Shown here piece by piece: positions 1 through 12,123 of a DNA stretch of 64,000 bases. Every line of letters begins with the position of its first letter. Within the stretch, counting starts at the first letter, position 1. Made by a program: the position numbers and the translations under genes. The stretch lies in NCBI GenBank assembly GCA_001606155.1, contig LODT01000028.1, positions 1,278,735-1,342,734 of the forward strand, read 5' to 3'. The notes under the pieces are model-generated. The model was not told the DNA's origin. It saw only the letters and a program-made list of their open reading frames with translations, and made no database searches. Source of the DNA: Tieghemostelium lacteum (lineage: Eukaryota; Evosea; Eumycetozoa; Dictyosteliales; Raperosteliaceae).

Positions 1-3000
1 TTGTTGGAATTCAACTGGAACGAATAGACTAATGATATTCTCCAAATCTTGAATTTTTCTAATGGATTGATTAGGTTTCATACCCATGAGTTTACTAGAC
101 ATTTGACCTGAAGATGACACTGTTCCACTGGTACTTCCTTGGTTTCCTAATAGAGATAACGGTGAATTGGTATTCGAGGACTGAGATGCATTAGGACCTA
201 GACTAGGACTATCAGAGATATTAGGTAACCCAGATAGAGAACCATTGTTACTACCAGCTGTAGAAATGGATGGTGATCCAATGAGATTACTACTGTTACT
301 CAAAGGACTTTGTCCATCCTTATTCTGACCAGACCCTGCGCTAGCTGTACTAGTTATAGACCCACTTGATGAGTTATTGTCCAGTATTGATGGTAGAATA
401 TCAATCTGACGTTTGTTAGTCAAATTAGACTCCAACACTCTAATAGGTAACAGTATATTAAGTTTTCTCTTTTTCTCAATCTTGATGAGAAAAGGTTTAA
501 GGAAAATGGAGATTTTTGATATTGGACAGTAGGTATCAATACCAATATCTCTAGCTCTTTGTTTATTCTCTTCTGAGATATCAGAGTGCTTAGAGACTGC
601 CAATATGGGTAACCTAATTCTTCTACGATGTTGTAATTGAATAGAATCAGCTTGTTGTGGTAGTATCTGAGTTTGATTAGATTGTAATCCACTAGAACTA
701 ACATTACCACTATTTCCACTATTACCACTATTACCACTACTATTGTTATTGTTATTGTTATTAAAAGAACCTAACGATAAACGTCTCTTTAGAATCTTAT
801 TTTCTTTAGTTGAGGCAGGATTTTGAAGGAATATAGCATTGTGTGCAAAATCCTCTTGAGATCTAATGAATTCAGATACCTCAAATCCATTAATGATAGG
901 TAGTTCCAAATCAACAATAACCAAATCATAATAGTTCTTTTTCAATAGAGATATCATTGACATTCCATCTGAGACAAATGTAGAAAAGTAACCAAAACTT
1001 TCTAGACTATTTTGAATTTCACTCTGTGCATTGGTATCCATTACACCAATGAGTACCCTCATTATAGGTTTACCAGTTTCATGAACCTTCAATGGAAACT
1101 CTGAATTAAATCTTATTATATTTGAATCTTTTTTAATGTTATTATTTTGATTATTACTATTACTAATATTATTGTTATTATTAGTATTACTACTACTGAT
1201 GTTGTTATTGTTTTGTACATTGTTATTAACATTTTTAATTTCTTCACTTGACAAACCTTCAGGTTGACCAATTAAACTTTTAGGTGGGTTAGATGACTGT
1301 TCAAGTTTAGTGATAGGATGTTGATTCAGTTTAAAGCATTCAATAATGCCATTAATCAAGTTGAGGTGAGTCAGTGGTTTGATGATGTAATTGATAGATG
1401 TGGTCTTTTCATTTTTAAGAATCTTATCTGATGGAGATAACATTAAAATGATTTTTATACCTGCAAATTGTGGATTATCCATAATCATCTGTACAGTTTC
1501 CAAACCATCACAACCTGGCATATGGTAGTCAATAAGTATCAGCTTGTACTGGTTCTTGAGAGTATTTGATAGTTTAAGTTCTCTAATACCCTCAACACTA
1601 CTAGAGACAGTACACACTTTGGATCCAAGTAGTGATAGTATATATTTTGCAGTGTAACGGTTATGTACATTATCATCAATTACCAGAATGGGAAGATCCT
1701 CAAACAATGCCTTTTGATCAGGATCAAATTGGTATGGTATAGTAGCCAACTGAGGATTCTTATCCACTTGTATAGTAACCCTTAACACAAAAGCAGTTCC
1801 ATTACTATCGTGGTTTCTTTCAGCGTATAACTCACCACCAATAGATTTTGCAATCTTATTGCAAATGACTAAACCCAGACCAGACCCCTTCTTCTTCTCA
1901 TTGGAAGACACTGGAGGGAATGGTAGAAACTGATTACAAATCTCCAGCTCTTCATCAGTCATACCAACACCTGTATCATATATCGCAATCTCCAAGACTA
2001 TCAATTCATTTTCATCAGACAAGTCACCAACTACCGAGTTATTGGTATTGTAAGTGTTACGGTACTGATTTGAATTTATATTCTCTAGTTTTCTAATGAT
2101 AATACCAATTTCACCACGTTCAGTGTACTTTATAGCATTGGATAACAACTGAAAACAAATTTGAATTAAAGCACCTGGATCAAATATCAAATTAAATGGT
2201 ACTGATTTGTCAACCCTATAAATCAATTCTACATCATTTGACTTTATATCCTTAGATGACTTTTCCAAAACCAAATTTATAAATTCAAATATATTAAATG
2301 AAATATCTTCTCTTGAAACAAATCCACTTTCAATCTAGAAAATTATTGGTAAAAAAGTGTGTGTATTAGTACATTTAATTTCTAATAAACTATTTTTAAA
2401 ATAATACTACATACAGCTAAAATGATTTTAATATCATTTAATAAGAAAAGATTTTGATTTGTTTGATTTTGAATTGATGTTAAATGTTGAAGTTGCCATG
2501 TATTAAGTTCATTAGATTCTAATTCTCTTGCCTTTTTTGCAATGTCTTCAGTTGAGGTTAATATCCTCTCAACAAACTTTTGCATAAAGTCAACCTTTTC
2601 AAGAATCTGAGCAGTCTTATCGGCATAGAATTGTTTTACAAAGTCATTTTGCTCATTGATCTGAGTTGAAAGTCTTCTGTGATAATGTTCATCTTTGGCT
2701 TTGATTTTATCGTATTTCTCTATGCTGGCAAGTACCACATCTATAGCAAGTCCACAAAAAAAGGATAGATAAGATATGGCATTGAGTATATAGAAAATAC
2801 CTCCTGCAAATGGTCTCTCTGGATCTGAGGTCTCTGCAGTAATGTTTTCTTCCAATAGGTAAAGACTCTGTGCAATCTGAGGTATAAAAGCACCCAAAGC
2901 CAACAGAGTATAAGGTTTCTTAATTTCACAATGGTACACTAAAATCAGTGAACAAATCAATGTGTTACTGGTAAACAGTATACTCTGTTTAGATATACTC

Positions 3001-4119
3001 ATCAGCATAAATGTCTGGCCTTCTGCAGGTTGGTTTTGAACCCCCTCGTAATGTAACCCCTTACCTGACAAAACCGACAAAAAGCTTTGTGCAATATCGC
3101 CAAAATCTCTATGAGGGTTTTTAATGTACATTGCAAAGAGAAATATCAATGCAAAGCCAACGAATATCACCATCATGAAGAATAACACATGAGAGAGTAA
3201 ATTGGCATAGTAGTTGCTGAACATTTGCGTTTTAAACAGCCTGAAAAAACTTGGTGGATTACGGAGTTTGTTTTGTTTGATTAGCAATATGACAAAACAA
3301 ATAATCAACAGCACCACAGATGCTGCGGGATTGGTATTATATGGTTCAAGAAAAGGTTCTTTGTACCTTAGAACATGATAGAATCCTCCAAATGCCAATG
3401 CTAGAGGAAAGGAATCCCTTCGGATACTATAATGAAACATTGCGGAAACTACAATCATAAATGATATTATCCATTCTAATTTTACAATACTGCACCAACC
3501 ACATCCTGTTACATTAGATATAGGTATCCAAAGTAAAGGTCCAACACTCAAACAACAAAAACCAAGTATAAATATAAATATAACATAACTTAACCTATAT
3601 ATAGATGTTATATATCCCCCACTATATATTAATACACAGTTCTCTTGTAGAATCCTATTTTGATATTCTTAAAGCTTACCAATTATGTATGGAATTGGAA
3701 AAAAAAAACAATAGAAATTTTGATTTAAAATAGGAATCGTTTTGAAGTTCCCAGAAAAAGACTTCTTCTTCAAATTCTGCTTCTTCCTCTTCGTCTTCTT
3801 GGTCGTCTTGATCGGATTTACGTGTTGTTCTGCTGGTGGTAGAATATCGATCGTCGTTATTGGATTGTAAAGAATCCTTTCTTCCACCTCCACTTCCTAG
3901 ACTTGCCAAATCATCTGCTAAAATATTTCCGCTATTTACACTACCAGGTGAACTGTAACCTGTACTTGTAGTAGGTGAGTTTGGTGACCCTGTACCATTA
4001 CTACCACCAGTATTAGTAGATCTACTGAATGGGTTCTTTATTCTTCTCTTTAACAATGGTGAGGATGGAGACAGAGGAGGAGAAGATATACCTCCTCTAC
4101 TCTTTTTCTTTATTCTCAT
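1..4119 (-). CDS. Hybrid histidine kinase lacking the phospho-acceptor His (5' part; continues past left edge)
   Basis: Membrane sensor kinase of two-component phosphorelay. Exons read as 4119-3680, about 3594-2415 and 2334-1; the 2335-2414 intron is clear. For the first intron (donor at 3679) acceptors at 3655, 3622 and 3595 all keep frame; 3595 (85 nt) or 3622 (58 nt) are the likelier. Order: Ser-rich N-terminus, several membrane segments, coiled region, DHp, HATPase with N box (LLSNAIKYT), G1 (DTGVGM) and G2 (GSGLGL), then two receiver domains (LILIDYHMPGCDG; LVIVDLELPIING). The second receiver has a long Asn/Ser insert before its fourth strand. In the DHp the H-box reads FVERILTS: Glu stands exactly where His is expected, and the later NDI and IE residues keep perfect register. 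So it probably cannot autophosphorylate normally. ATG at 4119 follows a T-rich leader. Confidence 0.85.
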
Positions 4120-4474
4120 TCTTGTCTGCTGTTGTTGTTACTATTGCTGTACTTTTTGATTTTATATTTTTCTTTTTGTTTTTTTTTTTTTTTTTTTAAT
4201 TTTATATTAATTGTATAACTGTTTATATTTTAAAATTTTTAGATGTAACATTAAAAAAGATTTAATTAAAGACAAAACAGAAAATCAAAAAAAATGAATT
4301 GAAATTTTTAAAAATTTTTGTTTTTTATGTATTTTTCTGAATGATAATTCATTTTTACTTTATTTGAAGTTATAAACAGTAAAGTGCAAAGATAGATAGA
4401 GGAAAGTCATTATAAATCACAATAAAGTGGATATTAATAGTGCGTTTTAAAAAAACCATTATTTTCTATATAGA
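4120..4474. promoter_or_regulatory. Divergent intergenic region between kinase and ALG3
   Basis: This 355-bp AT-rich stretch separates two gene starts that point away from each other, so it should hold both promoters. A long T run lies near 4170-4200. I see no gene, tRNA or repeat in it. Confidence 0.5.
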
Positions 4475-6249
4475 ATGAAAACCCAAAACCCTCAAATCAA
4501 CAACATTAAGAACAACAATAATAATAACAGCAACAACAACAACAAACAACAACCAAGAGGCGTATTTCCAAAGGTTTCACATTTTATAAATTCCTCAGAG
4601 AGCTTCAGTTTTTTTATAATTATTTGCATAGTCTTTGAAATCATTTTGAATTATCTTATCGTTAATTATGTATCATGTAATGTATTTAGTACTACACACC
4701 ATACATAATCTACTTTCAGAATCTTTTATGATATATATTCTATCTCCTCACCTCTCTCCAAAATCAATTCGTTGTTTTGTGTGTAAAGTACACTTCTTTT
4801 TTTGGTTAGGTTTAAAACCCAACCCCAAATTTATCAATCCAATCTGAATTTTCATATAATCTTAAAAATTCATTATGATAATAATCCAGTAAAAATAATG
4901 TATAACTAACTTTTAACGCACTTACACACACCACACTAACACACCCGACAAACATACAAATTCTAATTTTTACACTTTTTCCTACACCCACTCTACTATT
5001 TATTCACACCCACACCACACCCCACAATTTGTGTTCAGTTTAAACTAATTTTTTTGATATTTATGTAACGAACTACCAAATTTGCAAAAATTTAGATACA
5101 GAAATTGATTGGAGTACCTATCAACAACAAATTCGATTATTTCTAGCTGGAGAATGGGATTATATGAAAATTGAGGGTGATACAGGTCCTGTAGTGTATC
5201 CAGCTGGATACATCTATTTGTATAGTCTTCTGAACAAACTGACTATGGATGGTACCAACATAAGACTTGCACAATACCTCTTCTCTGCACTCTACATTCT
5301 CTGTAGTTTAGTTGTATTTTTAATCTATCGTCAAGCCAGCACTGAAGGTAGTTCCTTCGCCACCAAAATCCCTGGATACCTACTAGTCATCCTATGTCTA
5401 TCTAAAAGAATACACTCTATATTCGCATTGAGACTCTTTAACGATTGCTTTGCAATGACTATATTCTATATCTCTTTACTCTCATTCTGTAAGTATCGAT
5501 GGTCAATAGGCTGCTTTTTATTCAGTATTGCAGTTTCTATAAAAATGAATCTGCTCTTATTCGCACCAGCTTTATTACTCTTATTATTAATGACTTTTGG
5601 TGTGTGGAGGACTATTCCAAAGTTGGCTATATGTGGTGTTACTCAGGTGGTTCTTGCAATGCCATTCCTCTATCATAACTGGCAGAGTTACCTTATAAGA
5701 GCATTTGAGTTCTCTAGACAGTTTATGTACAAATGGACTGTAAATTGGAGATTTATACCCGAAGATATATTCCTATCTAAACCATGGGCATTGTCATTGT
5801 TAACATTACATCTAGGTGTACTCTTACTATTTATCTTCACAAAATGGATTAGTAAAAAAAGTGGTAGTGGGGGAATAGTGGAAAGTATAAAAAGAGGTAA
5901 TTCAAATAGAAATTCTCAAATTCTATCTGTAAACTTTATACTTTTGGTAATGTTCACTAGTAACCTTATTGGTATTACATTTTCAAGATCATTACACTAC
6001 CAGTTCTATGTTTGGTATTTCCATTCACTTCCTTATTTACTGTGGTGTGCTAATGTCTTACCTCTGCCAATGAAATTTATAGTATTGGCAGTAACTGAAA
6101 TTGCTTGGAATAAGTATCCATCAACAGTTCTAAGTTCACTGTTTTTGTTTATTGTCAATATTATATTAGTTTTGTCGCTGTATGTCTCCGAAATGCCTGC
6201 ATACATTTCACCAAAAATCAAAAAATTCAATTACAAGAAATCTGAATAA
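4475..6249 (+). CDS. alg3: ALG3, dolichyl-P-Man:Man5GlcNAc2-PP-dolichol alpha-1,3-mannosyltransferase
   Basis: ER enzyme that adds the sixth mannose, from dolichyl-P-mannose, to the lipid-linked N-glycan precursor on the lumenal side. Two exons: 4475-4676 and 5096-6249, giving 451 residues, close to the usual ALG3 length. The donor after 4676 and acceptor at 5095 rebuild the family motif YTEIDW, followed by the diagnostic GDTGPVVYPAG. The rest is multi-pass hydrophobic, ending in a Lys-rich tail (KKFNYKKSE), typical of an ER membrane protein. The N-terminus carries an Asn/Gln-rich cytosolic lead before the first membrane segment. The 419-nt intron is long for this window and has an unusually CA/CCC-rich middle (about 4918-5030). 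Confidence 0.93.
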
Positions 6250-6398
6250 AATAAAATTTACACACTGCCACTTCAACCCACACTTCACGCAAATAATGTC
6301 TGCAAAGATATTTTTCCAATTCAACACCCCACAAATCAACTCAATGTTTTAAGATTTTTTTTTTTTTTTTAAAGAGATTATTTTTATATTTATAGAGA

Positions 6399-9221
6399 AT
6401 GAACAATAATAGTAAAAAATCAAGGCCATACTATCCTATTGATATATCACCTTGTAATATACCTGTGATTATCGTAAAAGAAGATCAACAGAATTCAAAA
6501 CAAAAACAACAACCAATACAAGAATTAAAGAAAACAGATAATACAGTAAAATATTTAGACGAAATTGATATAGAGAGTTACCAATTTAATGATAGTATTG
6601 ATATTCATTCATTAGATGAAAATTTTATTGAAGAACAAAAGAAAATGGAGAGAGAGTTACAGTTAAAGATGGGTGATCGTCAAAAATCATTACACGAAAG
6701 ACAAATGGAAAGACAACAACAAACAAAGAGTACAACAACAACTACAATATCAACTAGAGGAGCTGGTATTACATGTAAATACTCTGATTGTGCTAAACCT
6801 ATACATTCAGGATATGATTTTTGTAGTTTAGCACATTTACAGGCATATAATGATACATCAAAAACCACACAAAATCAAACCACTTGTAAATATCCATATT
6901 GTAATGCACCAGTATATCCAGGTTATGATTTTTGTGGTAAAATTGGTCATGGTGAGGCTCAGGATTATACCAATATGAATATAAAACCAACAAAACCACA
7001 ACCATTAACATGTAAATATCCAGGTTGTAATTCTATGGTATTCACTGGAAATGAATTTTGTGGGGTAACTCATAAATTAGCCTATCAAGATACCCTAAAA
7101 TATTCAAATACCACATCATCTTCAAATAGAAATTTTGATTATCAATCATATTATAGTAATAATAATAGTAGTAGTAATAGTAATGATAATAGTTCAATTT
7201 ATCAGTATACTGGTGAATATGTACCTTCATCAACAACATTGGATTACAATTCAATGAATAGTGCATTTAAAGATATGTTCAGTTCATTTAGTAGTCCAAA
7301 ATCAAGTTCACCAATGTATGAGTATAATGATAGTAGTAGTAATGGTTTTAGTGATGATTTATCGAATAATAGTTCTTTAGATAGTAGTAGCGTAGATTCT
7401 GCAACATCTTTGGAATTTTTGCAATCTCTATTTCCAGAGATTGAAGTATCTTCTTTATCAATTCTATTGGATGAGGCTAAAGGTAACATTGAGGAGATTG
7501 TAGAATCACTTTTAATGACCTATACACCTGGTGGTGAAAATGATAATGATTTTATATCCACTGATGATACATTAGATGAATACGCAGATGAAGATGATTT
7601 TAATGAATATATTAAACAACAGAAAGAGTATACACCTACCTCTACAACAACAACTACAAAAACTCCAAATACCCCACCACAACAAAAAAATACAAAATCT
7701 ATACAAACACCACCATTGATTGATGTTTCTCCAAAATCATCACCAAAGTCATCAACTCCTAAATCTACAACACCAACCCAACCATTGACACCTACTATAA
7801 CACCACCTAAACAACAACTAGTATTACCTGTTAAAAACTCTCAATTAGATAGAGAAACTGAACAATTCTTTCAAACAGTTTCTGAATTGTGTCCAGGTGT
7901 ACCAAGAGTTATTGCCTATGCTTATTATGAAAATTCAGATTTCAACGTTGAAAATACTATAAATTCAATTTTGAATAATTTAGATGCTATTGAAGCTGAA
8001 GGTGTTAACCATATCGTACCATTAAAAGCAAAAGAACAACAACCTAAACCATTAGAGAAAGATATTCAAAAACCAAATAAAAAACATCATAAAAAGAATA
8101 AGAATAATAAGAAACCTCAACATTTACATACACCTCAGTTAGTACAACAACAGCAACCACAACAACATTCAGCTACTCAACAACAAAATGAATTTCATTA
8201 TACTCCCAAATCACAACGTAAACCAAAACAACAACCACAAGTACCTTTACAACCAACTAAAGATTCTAAATCAAGTATTATTGATTCTTTAGAAGAGTTG
8301 AGAGATAATGAGATTAGTAGTTCAAGTTGTAAAGTTGAAGACGATGAAAACAAACCTTATGATTACGATATAAAGATTCAAGGTCTACAAAATGAATATC
8401 CAACTGTGGAATTGGAAATTCTACAATTAATCTATCAACAAACTGGATATAATTACAAACAAACAATGAGATCGGTTATTGAGATTTATCCCGATGCCAA
8501 ACTGAAACCAAAGAAAACTCTTGCTGTAACAATTAAGGATATTCATCCAACTCCTCAGTATCAACCTCCTAAACCTGTTCAACAACAAAAGAAAATGTCG
8601 GCAAATGGTAGATTGAATATAGTAGGTACCCAATCTAAACCTGTTGAAGTCTACTCTGGACAAGGTATAACAGCTGATGATTCATTCCAACTAGTAAAAA
8701 AGAAGTCAACTAGAAATCCAAATAGACCTCGAATGGATAATACTGAGCTCAACCAAGCTGACTATGAAAAATATCGTGGTGAAGTGGAGAGATATGCAAC
8801 TCTTAGAAATCTATGTTTAACTAATGCCACAAAAGCTTATGTATCAGGTAACCGTGCTGAAGCAAATAGACTACGAAATGAAGGTGCTCACTATGAGAAA
8901 CTAATGAAAATGGCACAACAAAATACACTTAATCTCATCTTTTTGAATATCAATAGTCGTGTAGGTGACAGTTTGACATTTGATTTCCATGGTTTACATG
9001 TTAATGAGGCATTAGAGGTTGCAAATCAAGTAATACAAACCCATTCAAATCACGATGTAAACAAAGGAAATAGTGCTCCAAAATACATTAAATTCATTAC
9101 TGGTAAAGGTATACACAGTCAAGGAGGGCTAGCAAGAATTAAACCTGCTATTAAAAATCTTTTACAAAATGCTGGTCTTAGATATGAAGATCAAGGTGGT
9201 GTAATTGAAGTTACACTTTAA
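6399..9221 (+). CDS. Cys/His-finger, CUE-like, DUF1771 and SMR domain protein (Cue2/N4BP2 type)
   Basis: Single-exon gene, 940 residues. Three similar fingers start near residues 126, 163 and 205, each CKYxxC, then G(Y/N)(D/E)FC, then His; they look zinc binding. CUE-type ubiquitin-binding helices lie near 333-375, with two weaker CUE-like stretches near 482-530 and 655-690. DUF1771 (about 785-850) precedes a C-terminal SMR domain with FDFHGLHV and TGKGIHSQGG. SMR proteins of this class (yeast Cue2, animal N4BP2) act as endonucleases on mRNAs with stalled ribosomes, using ubiquitin binding for recruitment. That role here is inference from the domain set. Long Gln/Pro/Thr-rich linkers join the domains. 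The triple finger is not a part of Cue2 or N4BP2 that I know. Confidence 0.85.
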   Translation: MNNNSKKSRPYYPIDISPCNIPVIIVKEDQQNSKQKQQPIQELKKTDNTVKYLDEIDIESYQFNDSIDIHSLDENFIEEQKKMERELQLKMGDRQKSLHERQMERQQQTKSTTTTTISTRGAGITCKYSDCAKPIHSGYDFCSLAHLQAYNDTSKTTQNQTTCKYPYCNAPVYPGYDFCGKIGHGEAQDYTNMNIKPTKPQPLTCKYPGCNSMVFTGNEFCGVTHKLAYQDTLKYSNTTSSSNRNFDYQSYYSNNNSSSNSNDNSSIYQYTGEYVPSSTTLDYNSMNSAFKDMFSSFSSPKSSSPMYEYNDSSSNGFSDDLSNNSSLDSSSVDSATSLEFLQSLFPEIEVSSLSILLDEAKGNIEEIVESLLMTYTPGGENDNDFISTDDTLDEYADEDDFNEYIKQQKEYTPTSTTTTTKTPNTPPQQKNTKSIQTPPLIDVSPKSSPKSSTPKSTTPTQPLTPTITPPKQQLVLPVKNSQLDRETEQFFQTVSELCPGVPRVIAYAYYENSDFNVENTINSILNNLDAIEAEGVNHIVPLKAKEQQPKPLEKDIQKPNKKHHKKNKNNKKPQHLHTPQLVQQQQPQQHSATQQQNEFHYTPKSQRKPKQQPQVPLQPTKDSKSSIIDSLEELRDNEISSSSCKVEDDENKPYDYDIKIQGLQNEYPTVELEILQLIYQQTGYNYKQTMRSVIEIYPDAKLKPKKTLAVTIKDIHPTPQYQPPKPVQQQKKMSANGRLNIVGTQSKPVEVYSGQGITADDSFQLVKKKSTRNPNRPRMDNTELNQADYEKYRGEVERYATLRNLCLTNATKAYVSGNRAEANRLRNEGAHYEKLMKMAQQNTLNLIFLNINSRVGDSLTFDFHGLHVNEALEVANQVIQTHSNHDVNKGNSAPKYIKFITGKGIHSQGGLARIKPAIKNLLQNAGLRYEDQGGVIEVTL

Positions 9222-9702
9222 TAAATTATATTATTTATTTCTTGCTTTTGAAAATAATATATTTTTGTGCAGAAACAAGAATCAATTCAATTATTTAAAG
9301 ATGTGGATTTTTTTAGGCAAATAATCAGAGTAGGTTTAATTATAAATGAAATTTTAGTAACCGTATGGCATAATTCATATATTTGAATGATCTTTTAATC
9401 TTTTATAATGATATTATAAAAAATGAATAATGATTGAGATGTAATATTTTATAAATCCTTCTTTAGAAATAAGATATTATTATGCAATGAAGATAAAATG
9501 AAATTGGATAAAAACTGTGTTTCATAATTTTTTTATAATTTTAAAGATTATTTACATTTTCTAAAGATTGTTTGTAGAAATCGAAAACAATCAACTTTTT
9601 CGAAAAGTCGCAAAATTAGAAAAAAAAAAATTAAAAACAATTGTTCAGACTCCCTCTTGACTCCTGGTCATTAATCAGAATTTGAATAACTATAATACCA
9701 TC
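9222..9702. other. Intergenic, AT-rich
   Basis: About 480 bp between two plus-strand genes, presumably the 3' end of the SMR gene and the promoter of the desaturase. I found no gene, RNA or repeat. Confidence 0.5.
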
Positions 9703-10918
9703 ATGGTAGAATCAAATACCAATATAAAAAAAAATGAAGCTATAGAAAGAAAATTTGAAATTCCAAATTTTACAATTAAAGAATTAAGAGATGCAGTTCC
9801 AAAACACTGTTTTGAACGTGATACATTACGTTCCATGTACTTTGTGGCTCATGATTTTACTTTAATTTCAATTTTATTTTATTTGGCAACTTTTATAAAT
9901 ACATTTCAATGGTTACCAGTTAGAATGGTAATGTGGGTTGCATATTGGATTTGCCAAGGTGTTGTTTGCACTGGAGTTTGGGTTCTAGCACATGAATGTG
10001 GTCATGGTAGTTTCAGTTCAAATAAAGTTTGTATAAATAATATTCAACAAAAATCCATAATATATATTAATTTCATTAAAAATATTATTAAATTAGAATG
10101 TTAATAATATAATGGGATTGATTATGCACTCATTTTTGTTGGTACCATACCATTCATGGAGAATTTCACATTCCCAACATCATAAAAATACAGGATCTAT
10201 GGAGAAGGAGGTTGTTTTTATTCCATTGACTAGAAAACAATCTGGATTACCATCAAAGAGTGAAGATACAGAAGGTGATGGTCCACATAGTATATTTGAA
10301 GAATCACCAATTCTAATCATGTTGGATATTGTTAAAGTAATGCTTTTAGGATGGCCAGCTTATATTCTTGTCAATGCAACTGGTAGAGCATATCCAGAGA
10401 AGTGGACCAGTCATTTTAACCCATTCAGTTTACAATATACCAAAAATCAATTTTGGGATGTTGTTTTATCAGTTGTTGGAGTTAGTGTAACCATTTCATT
10501 TTTAGTATATTTTAGTAATTTATATGGTTCAGCAACTGTTATTAACTACTATGTAATTCCATATCTATTTGTTAATTTTTGGTTGGTTTTGATAACTTAT
10601 CTCCAACATACTGATCCTAAACTCCCACATTACAGAGAAGGACTATGGAATTTCCAGAGAGGTGCTTTATTGGCAGTTGACAGATCCTATGGTATTCTAA
10701 ATTATTTCCATCACAATATTGCAGATACACATGTCGTACATCATTTATTCTCAACAATGCCACATTACCATGCCAAAGAAGCAACTGAGCATATTAAAAA
10801 ACATCTTGGAAAACATTATATTTCTGATAACACTCCAATTGCAAGAGCACTCTGGAGATCATGGATAAAATGTAGATTTGTAGAGGATGAAGGTGATATA
10901 GTATTTTTTAAATATTAA
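9703..10918 (+). CDS. Delta-12-type fatty acid desaturase (FAD2 family)
   Basis: Membrane di-iron desaturase of the ER that introduces a double bond in an acyl chain; FAD2-type enzymes act at delta-12 on oleoyl lipids. Exons 9703-10026 and 10097-10918 give 381 residues, the normal family size. The three histidine boxes are present: HECGH (residue 97), HSQHH (about 133) and HVVHH (about 320). The donor is a weak GTTTGT, but only this choice (phase 0) restores the conserved K-x-V-N...G-L-I-M-H-S-F block. I place the start at the ATG at 9703; the frame is open a little further upstream but without ATG. No cytochrome b5 domain is fused, unlike the delta-5 desaturases known from Dictyostelium. Exact regiospecificity cannot be read from the sequence. 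Confidence 0.9.
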
Positions 10919-11265
10919 ATTTTATCAATTATTCCATAAATATTATTTTATTGAACATCACCACACCATCAATAAATGCCAATGTTGAGCAATTTAGACA
11001 CCAAATTTTATAAAAGCCCATATATTTGTAACACTAGTATTTGGAAAAAATGCTTTTATAGATGCAGACGCACCAACTCTATCTATGAGATATCTTAAAC
11101 TTTATAACAATTTCCATTTGTTCTTTTACAATCAAAGGTTTTACTAGTAATTTCATTGAATACCTCTAATAATTTGGTACAAGGTATTTTCATTTACTAT
11201 TTTAATCTTATTAGGTTTATTCTCTATATATTGTTGAACTCACTCATTAATTTCTAAAGCTCCGA

Positions 11266-11396
11266 TCCTATCCACGGATAAAAAGATAGGATATGGATAT
11301 CCTAAGTTTGGATCGGATTTTAAACTTAAATTTCCCTATCCGAAGTAAATTGGATAGGATACAAATACATATCAAGATATCCAGATATCCTTCTTT
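11266..11396. repeat. Cluster of GGATA/TATCC motifs
   Basis: Within about 130 bp, GGATA or its complement TATCC occurs roughly ten times in both orientations, including GGATATCC palindromes and paired GATCC/GGATC. It could be a degraded satellite, a transposon end or a cluster of protein-binding sites; the sequence alone does not decide. Confidence 0.4.
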
Positions 11397-11879
11397 GAAT
11401 TTCAAATTTTATTTTTTTTTTATTTTTTTTGAATTTTTTTTTTGTCCAAATTTTAATGGATACACGCATAAATATTTTATTTTTTTTAAAGTAAAAAAAT
11501 GTATAAATAATTTAATCATTAATCTTCAATTTATTATAGATTATGATTTATCTTTTAATTATCTACAATAAAATAACTCATTCACACGTTGAATTTCAAA
11601 TTTTATTTTTTTTGATTTTTTTTTTTGGTCAAATTTGCATAACTAGTTATAAGGGTTTTTTATACACAAAAATGAATGATGAGGGTCTATTTCATCTTTA
11701 GACTCATCAGCATCATCAAGAATAAAGAAATCTTCAAATTGTTGGGATTATTTTATAAAAATATTGAGAGTAAAATTTATGCTATATGCAAAATTTGTAA
11801 TAATGTAGAGGATATAATAGAACAAAATTACAATTTAATTGAATTGGAAACTATCTACAAAGGTAAATAGGTTACTTAG

Positions 11880-12100
11880 GTCGCTGTTGCCTTAATTGAT
11901 TTCTGAATGCATTGATCAGATTTCAATATTCTGGTTCGTAGCAGATTTAGTTGATTACCAAAACAAATTTTCTTATCTTGATAAAGAACTGCACCCATAC
12001 CTTTCATTGAAGCGTCCGTATGTAATTCAAATGGTTTACTAGGATCTGGTAATTTTAGAGAACAATGATTAATAATATCATCAATTATACTAAATCAGGT
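11880..12100 (-). mobile_element. Ty3/gypsy-type retrotransposon fossil (RT/RNase H junction)
   Basis: The minus strand encodes a segment typical of the start of the RNase H domain of Ty3/gypsy Pol, with PDPSKPFELHTDAS followed by GAVLYQ. It is a short isolated piece of about 220 bp, without LTRs or other Pol parts nearby, so it is an old broken remnant. Its conserved motif is still easy to read, suggesting moderate age. Confidence 0.65.
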
Positions 12101-12123
12101 CTATCGAAACTAGAATAACACAA

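Noticed and set aside
3655-3679. A 25-nt intron in the histidine kinase
   Set aside because: The same donor (3679) also fits acceptors 58 and 85 nt downstream, both in frame and of normal intron size, so the 25-nt reading is not needed.
9682-9702. Desaturase start at 9682
   Set aside because: The codon there is TTG; the first in-frame ATG is at 9703 and fits the family length.
11293-11870. Small proteins at 11293-11571 and 11676-11870
   Set aside because: The first is mostly poly-Phe/Lys from A/T runs, the second has no recognisable composition or neighbours; both look like chance frames in repeat-rich DNA.
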